Positions 12,155 to 22,555 of a DNA stretch of 64,000 nucleotides are shown one piece after another. The notes beneath the pieces are model-generated. The model made no database searches, had not been told where the DNA came from, and saw nothing but the letters and a program-made list of their open reading frames with translations. Position numbers and translations under genes: made by a program. Source of the stretch: Tieghemostelium lacteum (Eukaryota; Evosea; Eumycetozoa; Dictyosteliales; Raperosteliaceae); NCBI GenBank assembly GCA_001606155.1, contig LODT01000020.1:310001-374000 (forward strand), in the 5' to 3' direction. Position 1 is the first letter of the stretch; each line of letters begins with the position of its first letter.

Positions 12155-14542
12155 ATGAGCGATTTGAAAAGGAAATTCGATAGTTTAGGTGGTGTTGGTT
12201 TATCGAGAGGAATCAGTACACTACCTCAAGTTAAGAAATTAGTTATAAAGAATATTCCAAACAGTTTAAATAAGAATGAGGTTATTGAATCTCTCAAAAA
12301 GATTGTACAAAATCCAGCAATTACAATTACTCTACCAGCTGTGATGCCAAAAGATATACCAGAGGATACAAAAATTGCATATTTATCAATCCCTTTGGCT
12401 CAATATTATATTGTAGGGATTATTTCATTGACTAACTGTGGTAATATGCGAAACTAACACCTTTTTTAAACACAGATTAAAGGTCAAATTGATGGTAAAA
12501 AGATAAAAGATAATAAATTAAATGTTGCTGATTTTGAATTACCAAAGGTTGTTGCTCCAACTCCAACTCCAACTCCATCTCCAACAACCACTAAACCTAC
12601 AGAAACTATTAAAGTAAACAAACCAACTCCATCTACACAACAACATGCTATAAAAGAACCTAAACAAGAGGATCAAGAAAAACAAGTTAAAAAGATTAAA
12701 TTAGATCCTAAAGTTGAGAATAAAAATGAAACTACAGAAGCATCAACTACTGAAAATACAGTAGTACAAGAAAAAAAGAAAAAGAAAAAGAAAGAAAAGA
12801 AACCAAAAGAACCTATAGTAGATAATAATAATAATAATAATAATAGTAAAGATAGTGTTGATAAAGATGAAAATGAAATGAATGTAGATGAAAAAATTGA
12901 AAATGGAAATGAAGAAAAAGTGATTGAAGGTACTGAGAAAAGTGAAAAGAAAGAAAGACAACAATTAACAGTTAGAAATAATAGGGCTGTGGTTACAAAG
13001 ATTACACAACAATTAGTCGAGTTATCTGAAAGTAAAGATTTTGTTTCACTGAATAGATCTTACAATTATTTGAAAAAGGTTGGTGCTAAACCAGATCATA
13101 TTACATATGGTGTAATGTTGAATGCTTGTGTTCGTTGTCAAGAATACAAGAAAGCCAGAGAAGTATTTCAAGATGCTCTTAACTCTACATTTGCAAATGA
13201 AGTTGTATACACTACATTTGTAAAAGCACTCTGTGAGATTGACATGATAGAGGCTAGAGATCTCATATCTCAAATGAAACAAACTAGTTTTGGTCCAAAT
13301 ATCAGAACTTATAACTCACTTTTACGTGGTTGTGTCAGATCTGGTGATTTAGAGATTGCAGATAAACTCTTTCGTGAAGATCTCCTACCTGAGGATTCCA
13401 AAGTCAAATTTGATGCCTCTACTATTGAATATATAATCAAAATCTATGCACAACATCTAAAGATTACTGAAATTTGGGAGCTTCTAGGTCTTGTCTACGA
13501 GTCAACCGAAGACTTGTCTCCACTGTGTTTTTCAAGACTTTCATTGGCCAGTGTCATTAAAGGTGATATTAAATCATCAATTAAAGCATTGGAGATTGTA
13601 GATGATATCCTATCTAAAGCTCCTAAATCCATGGATTCATCACACAAGAATAAGGGTAAACTATCAGAAAAGAACAAAACCTCTTCAGCACTCTTTGATA
13701 GAATCAACAGACAGGAGATCAATGAAGAGTGTCAACGTGTAAGAGACTATCTACAACAACTTCAGCAGTCTAAAGTCAAATCACAGAACCTCTCAATGGA
13801 ACAATCGAATCGTGTCTATTTCTCAACAAAGACATTTAAGTTCCTAAAAGATGACCACCCATGTCAATCGGGAAACAAAAACTTTTTCACACAGTTATTT
13901 AATATGTATTCGCAGTCACCTTCAGCCATTGCAAGTACCAATGAAACATCTGGTGAACCTACAGTTCAGTCATTAGCACTTCAAAGTAAACCTCTCAAAA
14001 AAAAGAAATTTATAAAAATGGAAATTTGTTCGGGTCATGGTCATTGGATTATAGAGAGAGCTGCACAGGATATGGATACTGATTGGATATCAGTAGAGAT
14101 TCGTTATGATAGAGTATTCCAAATATGGAGTAAAATGATTATGGAACAGATTGATAATCTGTATATTCTAGGTGGTGAGGCTCATACCTCTGTTAAAGAT
14201 ATCGTACCTTCTGATACACTCGATGAGGTCTATATCAACTATCCAAATCCACCTGTATGGTCTGGATCAGAACGTTTGATTAACGAGAAGTTCCTCATTG
14301 AGATTAACCGTATTCTAAAGACACAAGGTACTCTAACTATAGTAACTGATAACAAACAATACTCTGATCAGATAATTGAAACCATTACCAAATCTAAAAA
14401 ACTTCAAAAGATTTATAAAGCTGCTAAAGGTGGTTCCTATCTACAGAATCTCTCTGAAGACTATGGTTATTCCTATTTCAACAAACTCTGGAATAACGGT
14501 CAACGTACTAAAAGATATTGTATATGTATTTCAAAACTATAG
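12155..14542 (+). CDS. RRM-like / PPR / TrmB-type tRNA (guanine-N7) methyltransferase fusion protein
   Basis: Exons 12155-12412 and 12476-14542 (GTAGGG donor, 63-nt intron) give 774 aa. Residues ~25-110 look like an RNA-recognition fold: KKLVIKNIPNSLNKNEVIES, then AYLSIPLAQ and GQIDGKKIKDNKLNV. A Pro/Lys/Asn-rich linker follows. Residues ~264-430 hold several PPR repeats (PDHITYGVMLNACVRCQEYK, then NIRTYNSLLRGCVRSGD). From ~600 to the end is a TrmB-like SAM-binding domain: MEICSGHGHWIIERAAQD, WISVEIRYDRVFQIWSKM, EVYINYPNPP, then LTIVTDNKQYSDQI. The usual DPWPK..H..RR stretch of TrmB is NPPVWSGSERL here. The combination suggests an organellar RNA-binding protein with methyltransferase ancestry. 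Whether it still methylates tRNA is not visible. Confidence 0.82.
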
Positions 14543-14632
14543 AATAAATATTCAAATTACCTATATATATATATATAACACGCTATATTCCACTTCTTCA
14601 TTTATACTATAATACTATTGGTGATTCTATAT

Positions 14633-15048
14633 TTATTTTTTAATTTGAGGACCTTCACTATTTGGTATTAACTTTTAATAAATAAATTAATTGTTAATAT
14701 ATATTACTAAATATTGAAAATATGAATGATATGGTAACTTACTAAACAAACATGATTACCATTTAATAATATATTATCTAATTTTAAAGTTTTTATACCT
14801 TCTGGTGTGTATTCACTATAAAAAGGAGGGGATAGTTAGTGATGGTGTTCTATTGATAATATTTTAAATTTTACTATTTAATATTACTATTCTATAACAT
14901 CTTTTAAAAATATATTAACATAGGTGTCAAAACCTAACAGAGTTCCAACAAATTCTTTATCATTTTTCATTGCAATCCAAATTCTAGATCCTATACATTT
15001 TTCAATTAATTCTAATGGTAAAATTTGTTCAACTGCTGGTGTTGCCAT
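14633..15048 (-). CDS. lsm5: U6 snRNA-associated Sm-like protein LSM5
   Basis: LSM5 is a subunit of the LSM2-8 (U6 snRNA) and LSM1-7 (mRNA decay) rings. Exons 15048-14888, 14815-14743 and 14671-14633 give 90 aa, close to the 91 aa of human LSM5. The sequence follows the human protein almost block by block: [39 protein letters not shown], then [20 protein letters not shown] and a [10 protein letters not shown] end. The Sm1 and Sm2 motifs are intact (FxGTLLGFD; ILLNGN). The exons are too short for simple ORF calling. LSM1, a partner in the cytoplasmic ring, is also in this window (43.9 kb). Confidence 0.92.
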
Positions 15049-15163
15049 GATGTTTATAGGGTTAAATATGAGAGATTGATTTGGAAATCAATCAATTTCA
15101 CCTCTGAAGATTTGTTACAAAAAATAAAAAAAATCAAATTTTCTACCAAAAACTTTAAAATTA

Positions 15164-15207
15164 CAATGTTTATTTTTATACATGTTATTAGTTTACAATA
15201 TTAAATG
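15164..15207. repeat. 44-bp direct repeat, copy 1
   Basis: These 44 bases are identical to 16712-16755 in the same orientation, starting CAATGTTTATTTTTATACAT. Copy 2 is the last four sense codons, stop and 3' UTR of the F-box/LRR gene. Read on the minus strand, copy 1 therefore looks like the stranded 3' end of a former copy of that gene. The flanking bases differ immediately on both sides. Confidence 0.9.
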
Positions 15208-15495
15208 ATCTTAGTGATACTGGTTCTTATAGAGTAGGATCTAATCCCATTCAACCAGATAGATTGTAGTTTTTAATGGTGGTGTCACTTACCAAATTTT
15301 TATTCAGAATATCGATGCTGGTAGTATTGTCACAAATAGTCAAACACTACAAGTAAGTACTCATACATTTACCTTTCAAACATCTTAATTTATTATATAG
15401 TATTATAGAAAGTCAGAAAGTTACTGTTTATCTTGTAAAAGAAAACAAAGGATATTGAACCAAAAGAAGTGCTATTTGTGGTGCTACTAAGTTTA
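15208..15495 (+). pseudogene. Decayed coding relic, unidentified
   Basis: The plus strand carries short protein-like pieces in more than one frame: LSDTGSYRVGSNPIQPDR, then VVFNGGVTYQIFIQNIDAGS and TNSQTLQ. A GTAAGT donor follows at 15352 and a possible acceptor near 15400, then ESQKVTVYLVKENKGY. No continuous open frame joins them and there is no start. It looks like the remains of a host protein gene, perhaps a secreted beta-rich protein, but I do not recognise the family. It lies just inside repeat copy 1. Confidence 0.45.
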
Positions 15496-15563
15496 AATTT
15501 ATTTAAATATATTGATTAGGATATTTAAATTATGATTATAGTGAAATTATATACATTGTTTTT

Positions 15564-16686
15564 TCAAAAGGTTGGAATATCATTGATTTCAGTTTGTAAA
15601 TTGAATAAATCTAATGGGATATTAGCAGGAACACCATTAGGGACACCACCCGCAACACCATTATATAATTCAGCACTTGGGATTTGTAAAGTATATTGAG
15701 CCATTCCAGCTTGGTTACATGCTGGAGTGGGAACTCCATTTATGGTGACACCAAATCCTGTAACCTGGTTTACAGCTAAATTCCATCCATTTAATGTATT
15801 TCTGGTTTCATGATGAAGTGGAGATGTACCAAATGAAATAATTTGTTCAGGGTTGGTACTTGCAAAACCTCTTCTATAAAACATCATCAATGCTCTGAAA
15901 TTTTGATTAACAGGATTACGACTCCAAATTTTAACACATATGACCATTTGTATATTGGATAATGGGTTCAGATAATGAAGTGCTTTTGTATGCAGAGATT
16001 GAGGACTTTGAGAATAACCAACTTCAACTACGAGTGTAGGAAATGGGGCATTATCGACCATTAATGGAGGACCTCTTCCATTTGGGGTTATTGACTGATC
16101 AGGCTCATATGAGATGTTATTGGGGATTAGAGCAGTTCCTATATTGAGGTTGATTCTTAAAGACCCATCTACGTAACAAGTATCACGAACATTTTGATTA
16201 TGATATTTAATCTCTCCGGATATCCAGTTTGAAGTTCGTTCAAGTAATCTTTGTACAAACTCATATATTAATACATTTCCATTAATAAAGAAAACTCTAA
16301 CCTTTGAGTCACCTAATAATTTATCTACACGTTTAATAAACTCTTCATAACTAACATCTGTTTCAATAATATAACCAGTATTTGTTTCATTTTCCTCTGT
16401 TCTTTTTTCATTTTCATGTTTCTATTAATCAATATTAGTTGTTGTATAAGTTAAACAATGTTGTAATACTTACAATTCTCAGTTCATTTACCATAAATCT
16501 CCACGACCCATCTATTTTAAGTTTAAGTGGGACCTTAACTGCTACTGAAGGTGTAGATTGGATTTTGGTTTTCTTTCCGGTATTAATTTGTACGTTTAAA
16601 GGGATATTTTCTTTACTCATATATGTATTTCTTCTTTTTTTCAAAATCATCCTTTTGTTCATTTTCAAAACTTTTTTTACTATCAT
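15564..16686 (-). CDS. PD-(D/E)XK nuclease-fold protein, Uma2-like
   Basis: Exons 16686-16474 and 16421-15564 (GTAAGT donor, 52-nt intron) give 356 aa from the first ATG; inner Met codons could also start it. The N-terminus is basic. The core reads NVLIYEFVQRLLERTSNWIS, then NNISYEPDQSI, then FPTLVVEVGYSQSPQSLHTK and IQMVICVKIW. This PD...(V)EVxYSQS...K arrangement is the Uma2/PD-(D/E)XK pattern (Asp, Glu, Lys). Similar proteins are common in bacteria and some fungi; the function here is unknown. The gene sits between two 44-bp direct repeats next to a decayed relic, which suggests an accessory, recently rearranged locus. Presence of an intron argues against very recent bacterial transfer. 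Confidence 0.65.
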
Positions 16687-16711
16687 GAGCTCAAAGGAAG
16701 AAGAATTTGTT

Positions 16712-16755
16712 CAATGTTTATTTTTATACATGTTATTAGTTTACAATATTAAATG
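16712..16755. repeat. 44-bp direct repeat, copy 2
   Basis: This is identical over 44 bases to 15164-15207. On the minus strand it encodes the final residues HLIL and stop of the F-box/LRR gene, plus the first bases of its 3' UTR. Confidence 0.9.
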
Positions 16756-18546
16756 TTGACTTTGAATTCTTTTAATTTCTTTTTCATGTTCAGGTGTATA
16801 ACTATAAATTTTAATGAATTTCATAGATATAATTGAACTATTCTGTGCAAGTGCATTTTTAAATGATACAAGATGTGTTTTACCAAAATGTTTATAAATA
16901 TGAAAGGTAATAGGAACTGAAATATGTTGAAGGGTGTGGTTTTCGTTGAGTAATCTAACGACGCTATTAAAGAATTCAGTTACATCTGTTCCAAATGGAT
17001 ATGTTTGTAAAATAAATTTCTTTAGATGATTATTTTGAATAAGTGCATCTACAAGATCTCTAAATATGATTTGGTTGAAATCTCTAGCAATATGGATAGC
17101 TGACAATGTTGGATGATTACATCTAATCAGATTGATAACATTTAGATTTATTTTAACCTTGTCTATATGATCAGCGAAATCTAGGGAAGTTAGAGAGTTA
17201 TTATGTGACATGGATTCAACGACATCATAGGCATAGGGGATTGTTAGTTTCACCAAAGACTTTGAATTGAGCCTAATGAGACGTTGGATGTATTCCTCAT
17301 TGGAATGAGTAGTAATTTTAATTTCTTTTAGAGATGGGAAATGTTCCTTTACAATAAATTCTGTTTCTTCTGTTAGTTCCCAAGCAAAGTTAGTTTCAAC
17401 CAAGGCAGAAATACCTTTCCATAGTCTAATAATTTGATTATCTACAGAATGAGTTTCGGATTTATCCGATAGATAGAGATGAGTGAGAGTTGAATTCATT
17501 ATTCTATAATCCATATCATTATTATAAATATTATTAATATTGTTATCAAAATTGGGGATTGGTTGGAAATTGGGGGTGGATAAATTAAGTCTTTTTAGAG
17601 TACTATTAAGATTCAGTAGCTTAATAATAGAATCTAAAGGACAAAGTATAAGATTTTCTTCATATGCAGCCAAATAAACAGAGGTAGCAAATATTTCAAT
17701 GGTATTATTGCTTTGTAACCATTTCAATATTTCCTCTAATGGGTTCTGTGTTATTACTGTATTTGGTCTTATAGAATATTGTATAATTGATAGTTCTGTA
17801 ACTGTTGCTGGTAAATGCTTCATGAGATCTATACAACAATCAAAATATATACCTCTTACTGACACAGTTTTGAGAGCTCTTAGTGAACTAAATGTAGATT
17901 CACTAATGTTTTCAAGTTGGAATTTAATATCTGAACCAGAAGGGGCCAAACAAAATTGTGTCAAATTAGATTGTTGATTACCATCTTGAGAGTCTCTAAA
18001 TAGATCTAAAATTTCATTTAAATCTACCTTTCCAAAATAACCACTAAATGACAAAGTTGTAAGTTTTCTAAGATACTTTGAATCAATATTTCGTAGTGAT
18101 TGGATAGTTGCATTATCAAGTATTATTAATTTTGTGATATTTTTATCTTCTAATAAGTGAGTGTTAAGTGAAGGTGCCAATGCCATTGAGGTTATATTAG
18201 CATTGGGTTCAAATTCAACTTGATTTAGCAAAGTGTTATCAATACCCTCTATACAAAGGTCCAGTAAAATACCCATTTTCAGTAAAAACTTTAAATGTGT
18301 GATATTGTACTTTGTAACTAATATTTGAGAGGGTATCTGAATCTTTGGTACTATATCATTATTCCATTCTTTACAAACTAGTGATAGTCTATAGACAAAT
18401 CTACATAACAAATCAATTCTAAATCCTACTAAACCATCTATATTAACTACATAATTTACAGTTTTCAATATCAAATACTGTGGAATATGTATTTGATTCT
18501 TCTCTTCTTCAACCACTTTATCTTTTTTACTGTAATTAATTCCCAT
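16741..18546 (-). CDS. F-box/LRR-like protein (dictyostelid family)
   Basis: A single exon gives 601 aa. An F-box-like segment is near the N-terminus (FRIDLLCRFVYRLSLVCKEW, residues ~42-62). About 500 residues of leucine-rich repeat-like sequence follow, such as LTSLDFADHIDKVKINLNVI and LRALKTVSVRG. Proteins of this layout are expanded in social amoebae and are presumed substrate receptors of SCF ubiquitin ligases; the substrate is unknown. The start MGINYSKK fits an N-myristoylation signal (Gly2, Ser6), which would put the protein at a membrane; this is inference. Its 3' end is duplicated at 15164-15207. Confidence 0.75.
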   Translation of the reverse strand: MGINYSKKDKVVEEEKNQIHIPQYLILKTVNYVVNIDGLVGFRIDLLCRFVYRLSLVCKEWNNDIVPKIQIPSQILVTKYNITHLKFLLKMGILLDLCIEGIDNTLLNQVEFEPNANITSMALAPSLNTHLLEDKNITKLIILDNATIQSLRNIDSKYLRKLTTLSFSGYFGKVDLNEILDLFRDSQDGNQQSNLTQFCLAPSGSDIKFQLENISESTFSSLRALKTVSVRGIYFDCCIDLMKHLPATVTELSIIQYSIRPNTVITQNPLEEILKWLQSNNTIEIFATSVYLAAYEENLILCPLDSIIKLLNLNSTLKRLNLSTPNFQPIPNFDNNINNIYNNDMDYRIMNSTLTHLYLSDKSETHSVDNQIIRLWKGISALVETNFAWELTEETEFIVKEHFPSLKEIKITTHSNEEYIQRLIRLNSKSLVKLTIPYAYDVVESMSHNNSLTSLDFADHIDKVKINLNVINLIRCNHPTLSAIHIARDFNQIIFRDLVDALIQNNHLKKFILQTYPFGTDVTEFFNSVVRLLNENHTLQHISVPITFHIYKHFGKTHLVSFKNALAQNSSIISMKFIKIYSYTPEHEKEIKRIQSQHLIL

Positions 18547-18831
18547 TCCACTTTATATCTGATTTTACAAAACTAAAATAAACAACATTTCAAAAAAAAG
18601 TCATTAAAAAAAATCAATAACTATTATTCAATGAATTTCCTTTGAGTGATGGTGCTATATATCCAAGTTTAGGTTAGATTAGACTATAATTTTATGTTAT
18701 TTGCATATAATTAATTTTATTTTTTGAATTGAGTCAAATTTTTGAAAAATATTTATTCATTTTTACATTTGATCTGATTAATTTACATTCTGATACATCC
18801 TTATATATATACACTTTTCAGATAGAAGACA

Positions 18832-20415
18832 ATGGATGGCAGTAAAGAAAACCATTTATTAAATTTGAAAGTAATGAGACTTTCAAAACCAAATATACCA
18901 ATTTCCAATCCAACCTTGTGCGAAAAGGAAGATTTAGCATTTGATTCACTGATGAACCCTAATGTCGGTATCAGTGGTGGCGGAGGAGATAGTATGGGTG
19001 GTGGAACAGAGGCACTTGGTATGACACCAATGCTCATGTTGCAGTCAGGTGTCATATACCTAGGTGAGATATTCAGTAGCTATATCAGTCTGAATAATCA
19101 TTCACCCTATGAAGTGAAAAATGTATTTATTAAAGTAGAGTTACAAACAACATCACAAAGAATATCATTACTTGATTCTGAACAGCAACCCGTTCAGTCT
19201 TTTGGCCCTGGATTTAGTTCAGATTTTGTAGTTCAAAGAGAGGTAAAGGAATCAGGTGTCAATATCTTGGTGTGTTCTGTAAACTATAACACCATTGAAG
19301 GTGAAAATAAAAAGTTTAGAAAGTTCTTTAGATTCCAAGTCATGAATCCTCTAGTTTTAAAAACCAGAGTACATAATTTACCAGTAAGTAACTTGAATTC
19401 AGTCCATAGATTATTTAGACTCACACACTTTTTGAAAATTTTTATATAGAATTTAATATTTTTAGAAGCATGTTTAGAGAATGCAACTCAAGGTTCATTA
19501 TTTATAGAATCAATGCAGTTTGAACCTACTGAACATTTTAAGTTTATTGATATTAGTAATGGGGGTACAGAAGAGAATGTAGATGAGAAGGCTGAGAAAG
19601 AAGCAGAGTTTAAAAAGATACTACAGAATATAAGTGGGGGTCAGACGAAACTTAGTAGTGACCTATCCACTGTTTTATCATTAGTAAAAGTTTCACAAGA
19701 TGTTGTATTTTTAAAACAAGGTAACAGTAGACAATATTTATTTAAGATTATACCAATTAATCCAATGGATGCAGAGACTAAAAATGCAGTGTCTCTAGGA
19801 AGACTAGATATAACATGGAGAAGTTATTTTGGTGAGATTGGTAGATTGAAAACTGCACCTATTCAGAGAAAGTTGAATAATGATGAGATTGAATGTATCA
19901 TCACCAGTATTCCACCATCTGTAATACTAGAGAAACCATTTACAGTCTCATTGAGACTCACTAATAAATCCAATAGATTCCTTACACCTCAATTCATACT
20001 AGTCAGAAACAAAATTGATGGAATAACCATTAATGGTCATCTACCTAGAATCGATATAATCCAACCACTGACTTCGATAAACTTTGAAATTGATTTGTTT
20101 CCTTTGAAACCTGGAATGCAGCAAATTGTAGGTCTGGCAATTAAAGTTAACGATCCAAACCCTACAACTCCATCCAGCACCACAACCAACCCTACTTCTT
20201 CCACAGGTCCTGTTCCAATTAAACCAGTCATTATGACATCAGCAACTGGTTCCACCTATTCAAATACACCTCCAAAGATATCAACTATAATTACATCATC
20301 AACTAGTTCAGTTCATCACAATAGTTCACCTTCCAATACCAATTCATCACAACCAAAGAATTTCTATGAACTCGGTGTGTTAGCTGATATATTTGTTGAA
20401 AATGATATTGAATAA
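18832..20415 (+). CDS. trappc13: Trafficking protein particle complex subunit 13 (TRAPPC13)
   Basis: TRAPPC13 is a peripheral subunit of the metazoan-type TRAPPIII complex acting in ER-Golgi traffic and autophagy. Exons 18832-19383 and 19450-20415 (GTAAGT donor, 66-nt intron, phase 0) give 505 aa. Matching blocks to human TRAPPC13 are HLLNLKVMRLSKP, IYLGEIFSSYISLNNHSPYE, VELQTTSQRISL, VKESGVNILVCSVNY and KKFRKFFRFQVMNPLVLKT. Further on are RQYLFKIIP and LGRLDITWRSYFGEIGRLKT. A Thr/Ser/Pro-rich insertion near residues 420-480 is not in the human protein. The gene is divergent from the F-box gene, with 285 bp between them. Confidence 0.92.
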
Positions 20416-20797
20416 ACTCTCAATCTCAAATTTTCAATAACACAAATTTGGACGCATGAAATTCTAATTTTTACCAAATCTTAGAAAATGATTATGAAAT
20501 CCCAAAAAACTCACCATGATCAAATCATTAGGTTTTTCTAAATTTCATTAATAACCCTCTAAAAAAATCTAATAATTTTTTTCTAATCATTACAAACAAA
20601 CACATATTTATTTAAATTCAAATAATTATATCAATTTTAAAAACATATTATATTTAGTATTAGTTGTCTTCTCATTAACTAATTTTACACCATTCAAGTA
20701 ATCGATTCCGGTTTCCACTCTTTTTTTTTTTTCAGCAAAATCAAATTTATTTTTTTTCATTATTATTATAGTTGTAGTTGTGAAATTTCTTGTGAAT
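20416..20797. other. Spacer, TRAPPC13 to LETM1
   Basis: 382 bp, AT-rich, with T runs before the LETM1 start. Nothing else seen. Confidence 0.5.
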
Positions 20798-22355
20798 ATG
20801 AACTCAATAATCAGTAGTAAACTATTGATTGGTCAAAAGACCATATCATCATCACAAGCTATAAATTCATTATCCAACTATATCATATATTCACAATTAA
20901 AGAATAGTAATAATATCAACAGTAAAAGAAACTATTCTAGCTGGACACAAAATATCAGTAAAATTACTGTAACACAACCCAAATCATTTTTACAAATATT
21001 ACAAAAACCATTAGATAGCAATTATAATATAAATAATCAATTATCTAATTATTATAATAAAAATAGATTTTATACAACTACTACCCCACCCAATCCCACA
21101 TCAGAGAAAAATAATCAATTAAAAAAGAGTGAAGATGATGAAATTATATCAATTAAACCAGTTCACGATACAGAGAAAAAAGATTGGAAACAAAAGGCTA
21201 AACAGGTTGCACAACACTATTGGCTAGGTACTAAACTGTTGGGTAAGAATATAGGTGTTGCAATCCAATTGATAAAGAGAATAATTAAAGGTCATACCCT
21301 GACTAGAAGAGAAAGAGGACTACTCATTCAGACCAGTGCAGATGTTCTGAGATTGGTTCCATTTTTGATTATTGTCATTGTTCCCTTCCTTGAGTTTGCT
21401 CTGCCGCTGATACTCAAGTTCTTCCCAAATATCTTGCCATCAACTTATACATGGCAACACGAGAGAATGGAAGGTAAAACCAAGAAATCTGAGGGTAACA
21501 CCTCAGTTGCTAAATCCATTCGTTCCTTTATGGAAGAGGTAACTCAAGAGACTAAAAAAGATATAGCAAACCCACAAGAACTCATCAATTTTATGAATAA
21601 AGTAAAGAATGGTGAGACTGTCAGCAGTGATGAAGTTGTAAAGTTTTCTCAATACTTTAAAGATCAAATCATTATGGAGAAAATCAAACGTCCACATTTA
21701 TTGACTATGCACAGATATCTAGCAGGTTCATCTGTTATGACCATGTGGTACAGTAACGATCATTTGAAACAACAAATCTACAACAAGATTGACAAGATCA
21801 AGAAGGATGATAAACTAATTCATAGAGAGGGTTTGGATAGTTTGACTCTTGAGGAGTTGGTAGACGCTGCCATTGTCAGAGGTATAAAAGTAGAGGGTCA
21901 CAATAAAAAGTTTATTCAAGCCCAGTTACTTCAGTGGTTGGATCTCTCTGTCAATAAGAATGTACCACCTTCCATTTTGATTCTCTCCAGAGCTTTCACT
22001 CTACATCCTGCTGAAACTACAGTACAGGACTCTCTTGAAGAAACTCTTGAACATCTTCCAATTGATGCTGTTGCTGAGGTTGTCAAGGAACTTCCATTGG
22101 ATTTATCCACTGAGAAAGGTGTTGAAATTGCCAAAGAGAAACTTGATGATCTTACAAAGAACAAGGAAGAAATTGTTGCTGAACAAGTTAAAGAATCAAC
22201 TGAAAAACAAAATCCTATTACAAGTACAGAAACTACACCTGAACCAGTTACCTCAACATCAACTACAGCTACTGATATTCCAAAAGTTGATGAAAATCGT
22301 GAAGATCTAAAGAAAACATCTCAATCAGTTTCTGATGATGATGATATTGAAATTC

Positions 22356-22406
<51 letters not shown>

Positions 22407-22471
22407 GTAAAAACAACGAACCAAATACAACTACAACCACCTCCACCGAAACTAAAGAACAACAAAAATAA
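20798..22471 (+). CDS. letm1: LETM1-type mitochondrial inner-membrane protein
   Basis: LETM1 proteins mediate K+/H+ or Ca2+/H+ exchange and maintain mitochondrial volume. The ATG at 20798 is the first in frame and gives 557 aa. The N-terminal ~100 residues are Ser/Asn-rich with basic residues, fitting a mitochondrial presequence. The core is typical: YWLGTKLLGKNIGVAIQL, then TLTRRERGLLIQTSADVLRL, a membrane segment (VPFLIIVIVPFLEFALPLIL), then FFPNILPSTY. The matrix ribosome-binding-like domain includes LAGSSVMTMW, LTLEELVDAAIVRGIKVEG and LQWLDLSVNKNVPPSILIL. A run of Asn codons (AAT, 22361-22404) and a Thr/Glu tail end the protein; the tail varies in the family. Confidence 0.93.
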
Positions 22472-22555
22472 ATTACATATTTAATTTGTGTTTCCAAAAA
22501 ATATCTAACCAATTTTTTTACACGTTTTTTTTATTATGAATTTGATTGTATCAAA

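Noticed and set aside
15564-16686. DNA transposon carrying the PD-(D/E)XK gene
   Set aside because: No terminal inverted repeats or transposase; the 44-bp repeats are direct and derive from a neighbouring gene's 3' end, so rearrangement is more likely.
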